Assembly: GCF_016587375.1 (NCBI RefSeq)
Contig: NZ_BNJG01000002.1
Coordinates: 1 to 64,000, forward strand
DNA length: 64,000 bases
Direction of reading: 5' to 3'
Source of the DNA: Ktedonobacter robiniae
GTDB taxonomy: Bacteria; Chloroflexota; Ktedonobacteria; Ktedonobacterales; Ktedonobacteraceae
Shown piece by piece: positions 18,514-27,116 of this stretch. Both the position numbers and the translations under genes were made by a program. The notes under the pieces are model-generated. The model searched no databases. It had not been told where the DNA came from and worked only from the letters and a program-made list of their open reading frames with translations. The stretch's first letter is position 1, and the number at the start of each line of letters is the position of its first letter.

Positions 18514-19087
18514 GGTCGGCCTCCAATTCCTGCACAAGACGCTCTGTTTTGCGTTTGGCACGCCGTTGCCCATAGAGCCGGGCGCAGAACGAGTACACGA
18601 TGCTGGTGAGGTCTGAGAGCAGGTCTTCTGTGCCATTGTCGGCCTGATTGACGACCTCGATCTCACGCCCATAGGTTTGAAGCAGGGTCTCGATGTAACG
18701 GAACCCGAAGCGGGTACCCCGGTCCTTGTGTTCAATGACGATACGGCCCACACTTGGATCGGCCAAGAGAGCCAGAAACTTCGGCCGATTGTCATTGACG
18801 CCAGAGCCAATTTCCTTGACAACTTTGCCCACTTGATAGCCACGGGCAGCGCAGTAGGCAACCAACCGCTCAGCTTGACTGTCCAGGTTGGTCTTGTTTT
18901 CTGCGGAAGACACCCGCGTGTAGACCACGGTTTGAGGCTTCGATGAGGGGACTGACACCCTGATTGGCTCGTCGATGAGAATCGTGTGAGCCCCTACGCG
19001 CCGCCCCTGGATTTTCCCGTCCCGGAACCAACGCCAGGCTGTCTCATAGCGGACCCCTTGTTGTTTCGCGTAATCACTGAGTTTCAT
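18500..19087 (-). CDS. IS607 TnpA serine recombinase
   Basis: A MerR-like HTH at the N-terminus (KLSDYAKQQGVRYETAWRWF) is followed by a resolvase-type catalytic domain with the nucleophile Ser in VVYTRVSSAENK and supporting Arg residues in EHKDRGTRFGFRYIE. This domain order is diagnostic of IS607 transposases, which insert with little target specificity through a circular intermediate. The ATG at 19087 gives 195 residues; a TTG two codons upstream is the alternative. Its 3' end overlaps tnpB by 14 bases, which suggests translational coupling. Confidence 0.9.
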   Translation of the reverse strand: MKLSDYAKQQGVRYETAWRWFRDGKIQGRRVGAHTILIDEPIRVSVPSSKPQTVVYTRVSSAENKTNLDSQAERLVAYCAARGYQVGKVVKEIGSGVNDNRPKFLALLADPSVGRIVIEHKDRGTRFGFRYIETLLQTYGREIEVVNQADNGTEDLLSDLTSIVYSFCARLYGQRRAKRKTERLVQELEADRAPG

Positions 19088-19236
19088 GCTCAAATCATAC
19101 TATGCTACTCAATGATTGTCAAGAATTCGCTATACTTTCAAAGATCGGTTTCAATACTCTTTTTACCAGGACGATGGTGTTTCTCTTACTGCAGCAGACA
19201 CCTCGTCATATGATGCTTGAAGGAGGTGCGTACTCG

Positions 19237-19372
19237 AATTGGGCAAAAAACGGCGTAAACTCACCCCAAAAAGGTCCCGTTTCTTGTTGTCTGATGAGCA
19301 AAACGGTTTTGCCCCAATTTAGGTAAAAGCATCCCGAGCTTATTTGAGCATGGGATGCTTTTTACCTAAATT
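19237..19372. repeat. Two adjacent palindromic units
   Basis: AATTGGGCAAAA near 19237 is inverted as TTTTGCCCCAATT ending near 19318. Directly abutting, the 20-base arm AATTTAGGTAAAAGCATCCC (19316-19335) pairs with 19352-19372 with one bulged base and a 16-base loop. The unit lies between the IS607 start and the MITE. Both arms share the AATT edge, as if small elements were nested. Confidence 0.6.
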
Positions 19373-19377
19373 GGCGT

Positions 19378-19637
19378 CCCGACATTTTCCCAGCAAAATC
19401 CCCTCTAAGCAAGAGAAGAAGTGGGCAATTTGAGGGATGTTTGAGGATAAAAGATGATTCTTGAAAGCACTCTCAGGCTATCCAGAAACTGAGGGAAGAG
19501 CGATTTTTCAAGATACAGGAAAAACTTGATTGAGCTTCTTAACACTTCTCCAACCAATATCTCTCTGAAATCGTTCTTCCATCTTCTGTGTGAATTGCTG
19601 CCTGCTTAGAGGGGATTTTACTGGGAAAAATGTCGGG
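19378..19637. mobile_element. MITE-like element with about 34-bp inverted ends
   Basis: CCCGACATTTTCCCAGCAAA at 19378 continues as AATCCCCTCTAAGCA to 19411. It is inverted at 19603-19637 with one base change and one length difference. The roughly 190 bases between hold no open frame worth calling. Length and structure fit a miniature inverted-repeat element that would be moved by a transposase encoded elsewhere. Its right end lies 25 bases from the stop of the SDR gene. No clear target duplication is visible. Confidence 0.65.
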
Positions 19638-19662
19638 GCCTCTTATGGAGCACTATGTGGTA

Positions 19663-20419
19663 TTAGATTGTATTCACCAGGAGTCCTCCATCCGCAACCA
19701 ACTCCGTTCCTACGATAAACGATGAATCCATCGTGGCCAGAAACAGCGCGACCTTCGCTATTTCTTCAGGATTGCCAAAGCGCTTGAGCAGTAAACGCTG
19801 CTGCAATAGCTGCGAAAATCCTTGAGCTTCTTGCGCAGATGCCCCAAGTTTGTCAAAAAAACGGTGTGTTTATCGGTCCAATGGTGATGGCATTGACGCG
19901 AATCTTGCGATCGCTCAACTCAGAAGACAGGGTTCTGGCCAATGAATGGACTGCGGCTTTACTGGCTGAATACACGGAAACACCTGGGTAATCAACATGT
20001 CCATTGACCGAACCATTAAGAATGATCGAGGCTCCCTCATTCAGAAAGGGCAATGCTTTTTGAATAGTGAAGAAGGCACCCTTCAAATTGATATCCATAA
20101 TCCTATCAAAAGACTCTTCCGTCACCTGTTCGATTGGCTCCATCCGAGCGATACCTGCATTCGCGAAAAGGACATCCAATTTGCCAAAGGTCGTCTGTGC
20201 GGTAGTAACGGCATGCTCAATATCACTGATCCTGGTAACGTCTGAGGGGATAGCCAGAATACGCTCCCCCAGTTCTGCCCTCACCTGCTCAAGGGCCTTT
20301 TTGTCACGACCGGTGATGGCGACCTTTGCCCCCTGGGCATGAAACTCTTTTGCCGTGGCCAAGCCAATACCACTATTACCACCAGTAATCAGGGCAACTT
20401 TCCCTTCTAAATGATTCAT
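19663..20419 (-). pseudogene. SDR-family oxidoreductase, single frameshift at a T7 run
   Basis: A classical short-chain dehydrogenase: TGGNSGIGLATAK cofactor motif, NAG in LFANAGIARME, catalytic Ser in LNGSVNG and Tyr-x-x-x-Lys in YSASKAAVHS. Translation from ATG 20419 stops at 19853 after TPFF. Skipping one base of the seven-T run at about 19855 restores the expected C-terminus (DKLGASAQE, NPEEIAKVALFLATMDSSF, VADGG) up to a TAA at 19663-19665. The complete enzyme would have about 252 residues. This is either a real single-base indel or a homopolymer sequencing error; nothing else in the frame is damaged. Confidence 0.8.
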
Positions 20420-20590
20420 GTTATTCTCTCCTCTGGAAGTATTTCATTATGGCCGTGTTCCAGTTCATCTAGCCCGAAACGGTTGTAAAAGCTGTACTAG
20501 AACGTTGATCATCAAAACTCATTTCATGACGCAAGCCACCTGCACATTCGACCATCTCTGTGCACCATACCGCGTTTTGGGAACTGAGCG

Positions 20591-21024
20591 CTAGAGTGCG
20601 ATGATGGCTAACCCGGATTCTGGATCGTGACGGCGATGCCAATGTGCTGGCAACTCTTCGAGGAGAAACTCCAAAGTTGGCCTTACATGAGCCTCCATGA
20701 TGTGACCACCATGTACCAGCCCATTCGAGTCGCCAACGACAACGTGGGCATGAATCTGAGGTGTACCATCCTCCTTCAAGGTAATGTCACCTGTGAGGGC
20801 AAGCACCTCGACCTGCTCATCGAGGGAAATCTTCTTATATGACTTCTTTTCAGGCTCGAAATAACCCAGTATCGCATCGCTGAAACCACCGAGGCGGTAA
20901 AGCGAGCAGCAGCCAGGCCATTTTGCGTCGCAAATTGGAGTAAGGTTGCTATGAACTCATCACCTTGGTCGAAGACAAGGACATAGGTCTTCCCTCCCTG
21001 GTCATGCAGTAATTTTGTTTTCAT
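20591..21024 (-). pseudogene. PPC/DUF296 domain protein, frameshifted
   Basis: The N-terminal half (KTYVLVFDQGDEFIATLLQFATQNGL) and the C-terminal half (ALTGDITLKEDGTPQIHAH, GLVHGGHIMEAHVRPTLEFL) are the two parts of one PPC (DUF296) domain. The His-x-His and GGH residues of the metal site are kept. They are in different frames; the break is near 20890, where the second frame reads GGFSDAILGYFEPEKKSY. The full domain has about 140 residues. Bacterial members are of uncertain function; in plants the domain is linked to AT-hook DNA-binding proteins. Confidence 0.75.
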
Positions 21025-21201
21025 AGGTTTCTCCTCAATGAGGTAGCTGCATACGAGTGTTTTTCATGATGTGAGATCTGCTTTGGAGCCTCCCTCCTCA
21101 TCTGAGCTGCCCCGCCTTCTCCGGGATGCCCAGCAGGGCGTATCATGAAAGTCCTCTGAGTGTTCGCCGTCATTTTCGCAAGGTTCCTGGCGTTTCCTCA
21201 A

Positions 21202-22085
21202 TCAACCCTGAGAGAAGAAGAGCTGAAGTGCATGATAGGTTTCTTCAGGGGCTTCTTCTGCAAGAAAATGTCCCGATGGGATACCATATCCCTGAACCAT
21301 TTTTGCACGTTCGCGCCAGATTGCCAGGATATCATAGTGACGTCCGAGAAAGCCGTTTGTTCCCCACAAGACGAGCAACGGGCACTGAACTTTTTGCTGC
21401 AAATCCGCTTCATCATGCAGTAAATCAATGCTGGCGGAGGCACGATAGTCCTCACTTATGCCGTGGATCGTTGCCGGATCGCTGAAGCAGCGCACGTATT
21501 CGGCCAGAGCTTCCGGTGTAAATACGGAGATATCCCTGGAAAGACTCTTCAGTGTGCTGCGGAGAAAGTATTCCGCCTGCCCTGCAATCAAACGCTCAGG
21601 AAGTTCAGCAGGCTGGATAAGAAAGAACCAATGATAAAAGGCCGTTGCAAATGCTTTATCAGTGGTTGCATAGGTTTCGTATGTGGGTACCATATCTAGA
21701 ATGGCAGCTTTTTTGATGCACTTCCCATAATCGAGGAGCATACGATGAAGGACACGTGCTCCTCGATCATGTCCAATCACGTGAAACGATTCGTAGTCAA
21801 GTTGGCTCATCACTTCTCTCATATCCTGAGCCATCACGCGTTTTGAGTAATTTGAGTGATCAGGTTCCCCTTGGGCTTGGAGCTATCGCCATACCCACGC
21901 AGGTCAGCGAGGATAACGGTAAATGATTCGGCGAGGCGAGGCGCAATTCTATGCCACATGACATGCGTCTGAGGATACCCATGCAACAATAAAAGCGGTT
22001 CACCTGATCCTCCTTTCAGCACATGAATGCTTGCTCCATTCGTCTTGATCTGCTGAAAAGTAAAGGTTTCCAACATATTCTGCAT
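21202..22085 (-). pseudogene. Alpha/beta hydrolase related to haloacetate dehalogenase, frameshifted
   Basis: The first part (from ATG 22085, GGAG 5 bases upstream) carries the HGYPQTHVMWHRIAP oxyanion region and ADLRGYGDSSKPKG, then runs out of frame. The second part (21202-21837, with family similarity extending upstream as HSNYSKRVMAQDMREVM) holds the nucleophile Asp in VIGHDRGARVLHR, LDMVPTYE, a FYHWFFLIQPAELPERL segment and the catalytic His in SGHFLAEEAPEE. The HDRGAR and HWFFL...LPERLI pattern is that of fluoroacetate/haloacetate dehalogenases and close relatives. One base change near 21860 separates the halves. If that shift is real the gene is inactive. Confidence 0.8.
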
Positions 22086-22297
22086 CTATTCTCCCTTTTG
22101 TTGGACCAGCATCAAAGGAATAGTTTTATCACTGACATCTGTGGATACAAAAGGTTTTCTGTTGCAACAAGGGGATAAAGTCACTCTATTATTCAGCTTT
22201 AAGCTGTCACTTTCTCCTCGTGATTCGTAGTTTATGACAGGAATGCAAGCACTTCCAATGAACGTCAACAAACCGATGAATAACCGACCTGCTCGAC

Positions 22298-22313
22298 GGT
22301 TGTGTTGCAAGAA
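22298..22313 (+). repeat. Solo IS6-type terminal repeat
   Basis: GGTTGTGTTGCAAGAA is identical to the left ends at 458-473 and 25163-25178 and in the same orientation. No IS6 transposase sequence follows. The bases to its right are a TnpB remnant on the opposite strand, so this is either a solo end left by deletion or a one-ended insertion scar. Confidence 0.65.
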
Positions 22314-22783
22314 AGAGGAACGGAATAGAGCAAGGCCTGCAGAGGTTTTCTTGTTCAGCTAATGAGCGAGCCGAGCCAAGCGCGGCATTGATAGCAGCGC
22401 GTCGGAACAGAGCAGGGATATCTGGCGCGAGATCGGTGAGTGGCATGATCGGATTGGGGTTGGACTCCGTTGTATGCGTGAGTTTCTCCAGGGCCGTGAG
22501 GGCCTCCTTTTGCTGCGACCTATGAACGAAAACACCCCAGGTATTGCGCCGCCTGCTGCTCGTGAAGGCCCATGACGTGGTTCCACACGCCGTCGCGCCA
22601 GCACCAGGGATACCACTGGAAACAAGGAACCCACTCACTTCCCCGCTCTACCAGCACCACCAGGGACTTCATCTCCCAGGGTACCGTCGAGGCAAACGTT
22701 CTCCTCTCGGCCATCTTTCTCAATCGACGGCTATAGGATACTCCGGCGATCTGCAAAGGTGTGCGTTCCCCCACTCCCCTCAC
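22314..22783 (-). pseudogene. TnpB/OrfB-type transposase remnant (N-terminal region)
   Basis: Two overlapping minus-strand frames together read like the N-terminal part of an IS605/IS607 OrfB protein, in particular QKEALTALEKLTHTTESNPN and the helix IPALFRRAAINAALGSARS. A frameshift near 22520 separates them. No start, RuvC motifs or zinc ribbon are present, and the frame ends at the IS6-type repeat at 22298. The call rests on the FRRAAIN helix and should be treated as tentative. Confidence 0.45.
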
Positions 22784-22997
22784 ATCTCATCCTTGCTCCC
22801 ATGGATCGAAAAGACGTATACTAAATTTGCCTTTCTTCTTCTTGAGGGGCCATCCTTCCGCCTTCTGGGCTTCCTGCTTGCGTCCAACGCCTTCATCGAG
22901 AGTTGTTTCAAACACCTTCTTCAGAGTCGTCTCTACCTCGGGGTGATCTTCTTCATTAGGCGTGAATGAAAAGAAAATAAAAAGAAAATAATAGGAA

Positions 22998-23612
22998 TTA
23001 GCGGGAGGTAAAAGGGGTGATCTTACGCACTTGATCTAAAGAGAGTTGCCAGAAGGTGCCCTGGATTCTCTGTGTTTGTGGATTACCCCAGTACTCACTC
23101 TCATGAACGTTATTGATGTCAAAGATTCGCTCCCAACTCTGTACTATCCTTGCTCGATATACAGGATGAGACATGCATTCCACATATTGAATTCCCTGCC
23201 CCTCCACTTCAGCGTAGAAGGCTTCATCCTCCTCCTCACTCAATCCTAGATACCAAGCATTGAGGGGAGAATGCCACATATCAAGGTCTGAGAGTAAGAT
23301 CTGATCTTCAGCTATTTCAAACTCGATGCGTATTCCTTTCATGCCAGAGTCAAGATGTCTATTGCGTAAATCAGGTCGGCACTGTTTGGGTCCATAGTAT
23401 TGATACCATGCCCATAGGGGATAGGCTTCAGGATTGGGGCGAGGGCCGATACGCTGCTCCATTTGCTCAATCAACCAGTGATATGCTGTTCTCCATTGTG
23501 TAAAGTCACGTACAAGCTCAGGTGCTTCGGCTGGACCATAGAGAATACCGTCTCTTTGTAATATTTCCCAGACATAGAGGGGCTGCATCGTCCAAACGAT
23601 CATAAATAGCAT
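22998..23612 (-). CDS. DUF3841 domain protein
   Basis: A 204-residue soluble protein matching the DUF3841 pattern: it opens with WTMQPLYVWEILQRDGILYG and has PLWAWYQYYGPKQCRPDLRN and a SDLDMWHSPLNAWYLG segment. The function of this family is not established. ATG 23612 is preceded by AGAGG; Met 4 and Met 9 are alternative starts. It stands alone and its tail shows QSWERIFDINN, typical of the family end. Its neighbours are a TnpB remnant and a Fic gene. Confidence 0.75.
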   Translation of the reverse strand: MLFMIVWTMQPLYVWEILQRDGILYGPAEAPELVRDFTQWRTAYHWLIEQMEQRIGPRPNPEAYPLWAWYQYYGPKQCRPDLRNRHLDSGMKGIRIEFEIAEDQILLSDLDMWHSPLNAWYLGLSEEEDEAFYAEVEGQGIQYVECMSHPVYRARIVQSWERIFDINNVHESEYWGNPQTQRIQGTFWQLSLDQVRKITPFTSR

Positions 23613-23654
23613 GTACCTCTTAGAAGATCAGAAAGTGGATGCTGAAAGAAGGAG

Positions 23655-23873
23655 GTGTGCCCGCCAGTAGTAACTGACGAGGCAAAACATATAAAAGTAA
23701 GGGATGTCATTGTTAATATAACAAACAATCAATATAACAGTCAAATGATTGAAGCATCAAGTGTAGAGCGCTACCAGGATGAGAGCATGTCATCCTCAGC
23801 TTTCACGGGTATTGTCAACTTAAGCAAAATTGTAGAGCTTAAACAAGAGAAGCAGACCCAAAAGTGGGGATGA
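23655..23873 (+). CDS. Small hypothetical protein
   Basis: A 72-codon frame opening at GTG 23655, next to GAAGGAGG, which is closer to the start than is usual. The sequence (RDVIVNITNNQ, SSVERYQDESMSS) is polar with a basic C-terminus. I recognise no family. It could be chance coding in the divergent region upstream of the DUF3841 gene. Confidence 0.25.
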   Translation: MCPPVVTDEAKHIKVRDVIVNITNNQYNSQMIEASSVERYQDESMSSSAFTGIVNLSKIVELKQEKQTQKWG

Positions 23874-24013
23874 TGCCCATTTTCTGACCGTTTTTTCTGG
23901 AGGATCCTAGCGAATGTGGCGTCAATATGGTGAAAGCTCATCAACAAAAATTTTTAAGCTGACAATACCAGCTGGCTTATCCAGAACTCACTTTTTCTAC
24001 TATCTTCACTTAG

Positions 24014-25021
24014 CTACTCGCCCCGCTTGTGCCCACGCTGGCGATACTGCTCGGCACGGCGCTTATACTCTGCAACGGCAGCGCGGGTCGCAAACCAGTG
24101 GTGGCCTCGCTTACGCGCTTCTAGCCTCCCATATCGGGCGGCCCAACTTAATACCTCTGGCTCATACCCAAACTCTCTGGCAAGTTGAGGCAAAGGGAAT
24201 GCATCCTCCTCCTCTGTTGCCGGGGTCGTCGCGCATGCTTCCAGGTAGAGGTCAAGGCTGGCTTCGACGGCCTGACCGATCAGGTTGATAAGAGGATTAT
24301 AGTTGCCGGTATTTCCCTCCTGTAGCGCATGGATATAACGCACGCGCCAATCTTTGAGCACCAGCGCGGGCGGGTAGCCCTCTCGCATGAGCATAAGATT
24401 CAGCAACAAGCGTCCTACTCTGCCGTTTCCATCGGGGAAGGGATGAACGGCTTCAAACCCGTGATGTGCGATGGCGGCACGGGTCACGGGATCGTACTGC
24501 CGTCCCTGCTTCCCTTCAACCCACTTCTCCCACTCCCGCATGAGACGAGGAACCTCGCGGGCTGGCGGTGGAGTCATGTTTGACCCTCTGATATATACCG
24601 GAACCGTGCGCCATACTCCGGTTTGCTCCTCGTCAAGAATGGTAAGCATAACAAGCTTATGCAAAGTCAGAACCACTTCCTGGCTGATCGGGGTGTTGCG
24701 TTGCCAGTGTTGATCGCCCTTGCCATTCACCAACTGCAGCACATAGTCATAGGCACGGGCATGGTTCTCCGTCTCCTTGTACTCCCTGAGCGAGTGACCA
24801 CCCACGGTCATACCATACTCGATGACCATTGCCGTTTCATTAAGAGTCAAGGTATTGCCCTCGATGGCGGTGCTATGGTGCGTCAGCATGACTTTCAAGT
24901 CCTCATTGAGCCGTGTAACGGTTCCCGCTGGCAGGGGTCGATGTCGGTCTAGCTCCGCTTTCTTCTCTTGGAGGCGGGTGGCAAGCCTTGCGTTCATCTT
25001 TGGCTTTTGCTGCCTGCTCAC
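24014..25021 (-). CDS. Fic-domain protein (AMP transferase, self-inhibited class)
   Basis: The 335-residue protein carries the Fic active-site motif HPFPDGNGRVGR at about residue 195, with the catalytic His and phosphate-binding loop complete. An N-terminal inhibitory motif, STAIEGN, stands before the core, the arrangement of Fic proteins with an internal antitoxin-like helix. Such enzymes usually transfer AMP from ATP to a hydroxyl of a target protein. A C-terminal winged-helix-like part follows (LPQLAREFGYEPEVLSWAARYG, RGHHWFATRAAVAEYKRRAE). The start is GTG 25021 with AAGGAG 7 bases upstream. The target is unknown. Confidence 0.9.
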   Translation of the reverse strand: MSRQQKPKMNARLATRLQEKKAELDRHRPLPAGTVTRLNEDLKVMLTHHSTAIEGNTLTLNETAMVIEYGMTVGGHSLREYKETENHARAYDYVLQLVNGKGDQHWQRNTPISQEVVLTLHKLVMLTILDEEQTGVWRTVPVYIRGSNMTPPPAREVPRLMREWEKWVEGKQGRQYDPVTRAAIAHHGFEAVHPFPDGNGRVGRLLLNLMLMREGYPPALVLKDWRVRYIHALQEGNTGNYNPLINLIGQAVEASLDLYLEACATTPATEEEDAFPLPQLAREFGYEPEVLSWAARYGRLEARKRGHHWFATRAAVAEYKRRAEQYRQRGHKRGE

Positions 25022-25162
25022 GATACTACTCCTTCATTTGGCAATGCTTTAACGTAACGCATCTCTAAAAACTACTCTATCCGTTGTGTGATTTGTGCTC
25101 ACTACTCTATTCTTAATACACAACGTATAGGCGGCAATAACGTAATGCGTTGCATAATTAAG

Positions 25163-25735
25163 GGTTGTGTTGCAAGAAGTAAGCTGATCTGATAAGGTTG
25201 AGAGAAAAGAACCAAAGAGGATCAGATATGACTGAGCAGTCCCCGTTCAAATGGCGTCATTTTCAGGCTGACATCATCCTTCTGTTCGTCCGCTGGTATT
25301 TACGCTACGCGCTCAGTTACCGAGATCTCGAAGAAATCATGCTCGAACGGGGACTGCAAGTCGATCATACCACTATTTACCGTTGGGTGCAGCGCTATGC
25401 CCCTGAGCTGGAACGACGGTGCCGGCCCTATGTGAGGGCAACAACGGATTCCTGGCGTGTTGACGAAACCTATGTGAAAGTCAGAAAGGTGTGGATGTAT
25501 TTGTATGGGGCTGTCGATTCGGAAGGAAAGACGCTCGATTTTTGGCTGCGTTCAACCAGAGATGGAGATGCTGCTAAATGCTTCTTTCTCAAAACCCTCG
25601 CTACATCTCATGTGAGCTCGCCACGTGTGATTAATGTCGACAAAAACGCTGCCTATCCCAAAGCGTTTCAAGAACTCCAGGCGGAAGGACACATTCACAT
25701 CGCACCGAAGCAACTACGCGCAGTTACGTCGACGC
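25163..25735 (+). mobile_element. IS6-family copy, 3' truncated
   Basis: It begins with the GGTTGTGTTGCAAGAA end at 25163-25178 and carries the transposase gene to about 25710. The distal catalytic Glu region and the right repeat are missing. The break falls inside an SMI1/KNR4-type gene read on the other strand. Confidence 0.8.
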
Positions 25736-25752
25736 GGATATTACCAAAGTAA
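25228..25752 (+). pseudogene. IS6-family transposase, C-terminally truncated
   Basis: ATG 25228 gives a 174-residue frame: FKWRHFQADIILLFVRWYLR, HTTIYRWVQRYAP, catalytic Asp in WRVDETYVKV and Asp in VINVDKNAAYPKAF. The last genuine residues are HIAPKQLR; VTSTRILPK is read-through into foreign DNA. The DDE Glu expected some 35 residues later is missing, so the enzyme should be inactive. The 5' half is intact, unlike the copy at 529. Confidence 0.85.
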
Positions 25753-25940
25753 GGGAAACCCAGCTGTTTTTCGATATTCTCAAGCTGTTCTTTGGTGGCG
25801 ACATCAGGAAAGGTTGTCCTGAAAGGGGGAGGATTGCGGAAGCCAGGGTCCATCCATTCATCCGCACCAAACCAGCCACGATCCCGGCACTGTTTCCGTA
25901 TCCGTGTCAATAATTCCTCGGTTTTTTCATCAAGAGACAT
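25695..25940 (-). pseudogene. SMI1/KNR4 (SUKH) family fragment, N-terminal
   Basis: The frame from ATG 25940 begins MSLDEKTEELLTRIRKQCRD and reaches the SMI1/KNR4 signature ATKEQLENIEKQLGFP. At about 25740 it runs into the IS6 copy, where the family would continue with LPPLLRELY. SUKH proteins often serve as immunity proteins against polymorphic toxins. About 60 of an expected 150 or more residues remain. Confidence 0.65.
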
Positions 25941-26167
25941 CGTCCCACTGACTCCTTTCGTGCGAGATCCTCTGTGTATCTCATCATTCCTCAGACGAGG
26001 GAGAGATCAATAGGTTCTCATCAATGAGATTGACCTGCCCAGAAGAGGAGCATTGGGGAGCGTGGCGCCTCTGCGAGCGCTGCTTCTTTCCCAACTGCAC
26101 AACGCTGTCGCATATACGATTAATTGCCAGGAGTAGAATTGCGATTTTTCTCGAAGGAGGAAAACTC

Positions 26168-26440
26168 ATGGGTCTTACGATTTGCCCAGCGACAGTTGTC
26201 GCTGCCCCGGTTGAGAGCGTCTGGGAACTGCTCTCGGAGCCAACACTCTATGATGAATGGTGGGATGCGCACACGGAGCGCATCGTGCCAGAGGGGAAAG
26301 CCTCGCCCGGGCAGGTGCTCCATGCGCACACCCGGGCGTTGGGCAGGAGGTGGAAAGTCGCGCTCAGGATAGAGGCGGTGAAGCCGGAAAAGCATCAGAT
26401 CCAGGCAACCACTCTGTGGCAATCAGTCTGTGGATTTTGA
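26168..26440 (+). pseudogene. SRPBCC/polyketide cyclase-like protein, truncated
   Basis: ATG 26168 follows GAAGGAGG with a 6-base spacer. The sequence TICPATVVAAPVESVWELLS, YDEWWDAHTERIVPEG and GRRWKVALRIEAVKPEKHQI is the first two thirds of a START-like SRPBCC fold, which binds hydrophobic ligands. After QATTLWQ the frame leaves the family and stops. About 90 of the usual 145 residues remain. Confidence 0.6.
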
Positions 26441-26603
26441 TGTCTACGTTTGTCAATGATCTTGAGGATGGTGAATATGAAGTGAATGAGTATGGGGTGC
26501 TTGTGAGTGAGGAGGTGAGTTTTTTGCAGTAGATCCTTTCCCTTCACTATTTGAGTTGTCCCTCAGGGTATAAATCCCAAGATTAAACTGGTGGAATCTG
26601 TAC

Positions 26604-26654
26604 AATTATCCTGGTGAGCAAGCTATCCCGAACGGGTTGTTCACCAGGATAATT
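26604..26654. repeat. 14-bp perfect inverted repeat
   Basis: AATTATCCTGGTGA at 26604-26617 is inverted at 26641-26654 around a 23-base loop that itself holds CCCG/CGGG. It could be a transcription terminator or the core of a small mobile unit. No gene ends immediately before it. Confidence 0.5.
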
Positions 26655-26699
26655 ATTGGATTTCCGCCATGATACTGTTGGGATTTACACCGTAAGACG

Positions 26700-26879
26700 G
26701 TGCTACCGTTCAGCGCCATCAGCGTTTGGGAGAATCGCTACACTCTGCTGGTGGATCTCACCTCCGAGGAGCTGGGCAGTCCCCGGCCAGCATCGCACAG
26801 TTTTACCATTCGACCGTATTGCATCATGATGGAATCACCATACTGGCGCAACGGAGGATCGCTATGCTGGTCGGGATGA
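26700..26879 (+). CDS. Small hypothetical protein, possibly a fragment
   Basis: A 59-codon frame from GTG 26700. The text SVWENRYTLLVDLTSEELGS and SFTIRPYCIMMESPYWRNGG has the composition of a real protein. There is no clear ribosome binding site, and the frame may begin upstream of a lost start. I recognise no family. Confidence 0.3.
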   Translation: MLPFSAISVWENRYTLLVDLTSEELGSPRPASHSFTIRPYCIMMESPYWRNGGSLCWSG

Positions 26880-26951
26880 ATGTGCTTGTATCTCTAGCAT
26901 ATAATCAAAAAATAATACCGTTTGCTTGGAGAAAAGCAAAGGCAGGCCATT

Positions 26952-27116
26952 ATGTCAACGTATGATTTGTTATGGTGCCGCAACTGCGGAAGGGCGGTTG
27001 ATGGGGAAGAGGCTAACCTACAAGAGGCTCCAATTTTTGGATGGTATCAATTGATACTACGACCATTTGGTATCAATCCGCTCATGAAGCGCCACAACTG
27101 GTCCCAATGCACCTGA
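26952..27116 (+). CDS. Small protein with a Cys-rich N-terminus
   Basis: A 54-codon frame from ATG 26952 with AAGGCAGG upstream. It begins STYDLLWCRNCGRAVDGEEA; the CxxC pair suggests half of a zinc ribbon, but no second pair follows, so it may be a truncated gene. The C-terminus is hydrophobic then basic. Confidence 0.35.
   Translation: MSTYDLLWCRNCGRAVDGEEANLQEAPIFGWYQLILRPFGINPLMKRHNWSQCT

Larger units (their letters stand above)
17215..19087 (-). mobile_element. IS607-type element with tnpA and tnpB
   Basis: A serine-recombinase tnpA followed by an overlapping tnpB, the standard IS607 order. IS607 elements have no terminal inverted repeats or target duplications, so the ends are given as the gene limits. 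The region downstream of tnpB (to about 17103) would hold the right end and the guide (omega) RNA scaffold. A second, unrelated IS607 is at 53038. Confidence 0.85.

Noticed and set aside
22544..22969. 141-codon plus-strand frame
   Set aside because: Antisense to the TnpB-like remnant; the text is Pro/Ser/Arg-rich shadow sequence without a ribosome binding site.
458..25735. A composite transposon bounded by the two IS6 copies
   Set aside because: Both copies lack right ends and functional transposases, and the 25 kb between them contains several unrelated older elements. There is no sign that the segment moves as a unit.
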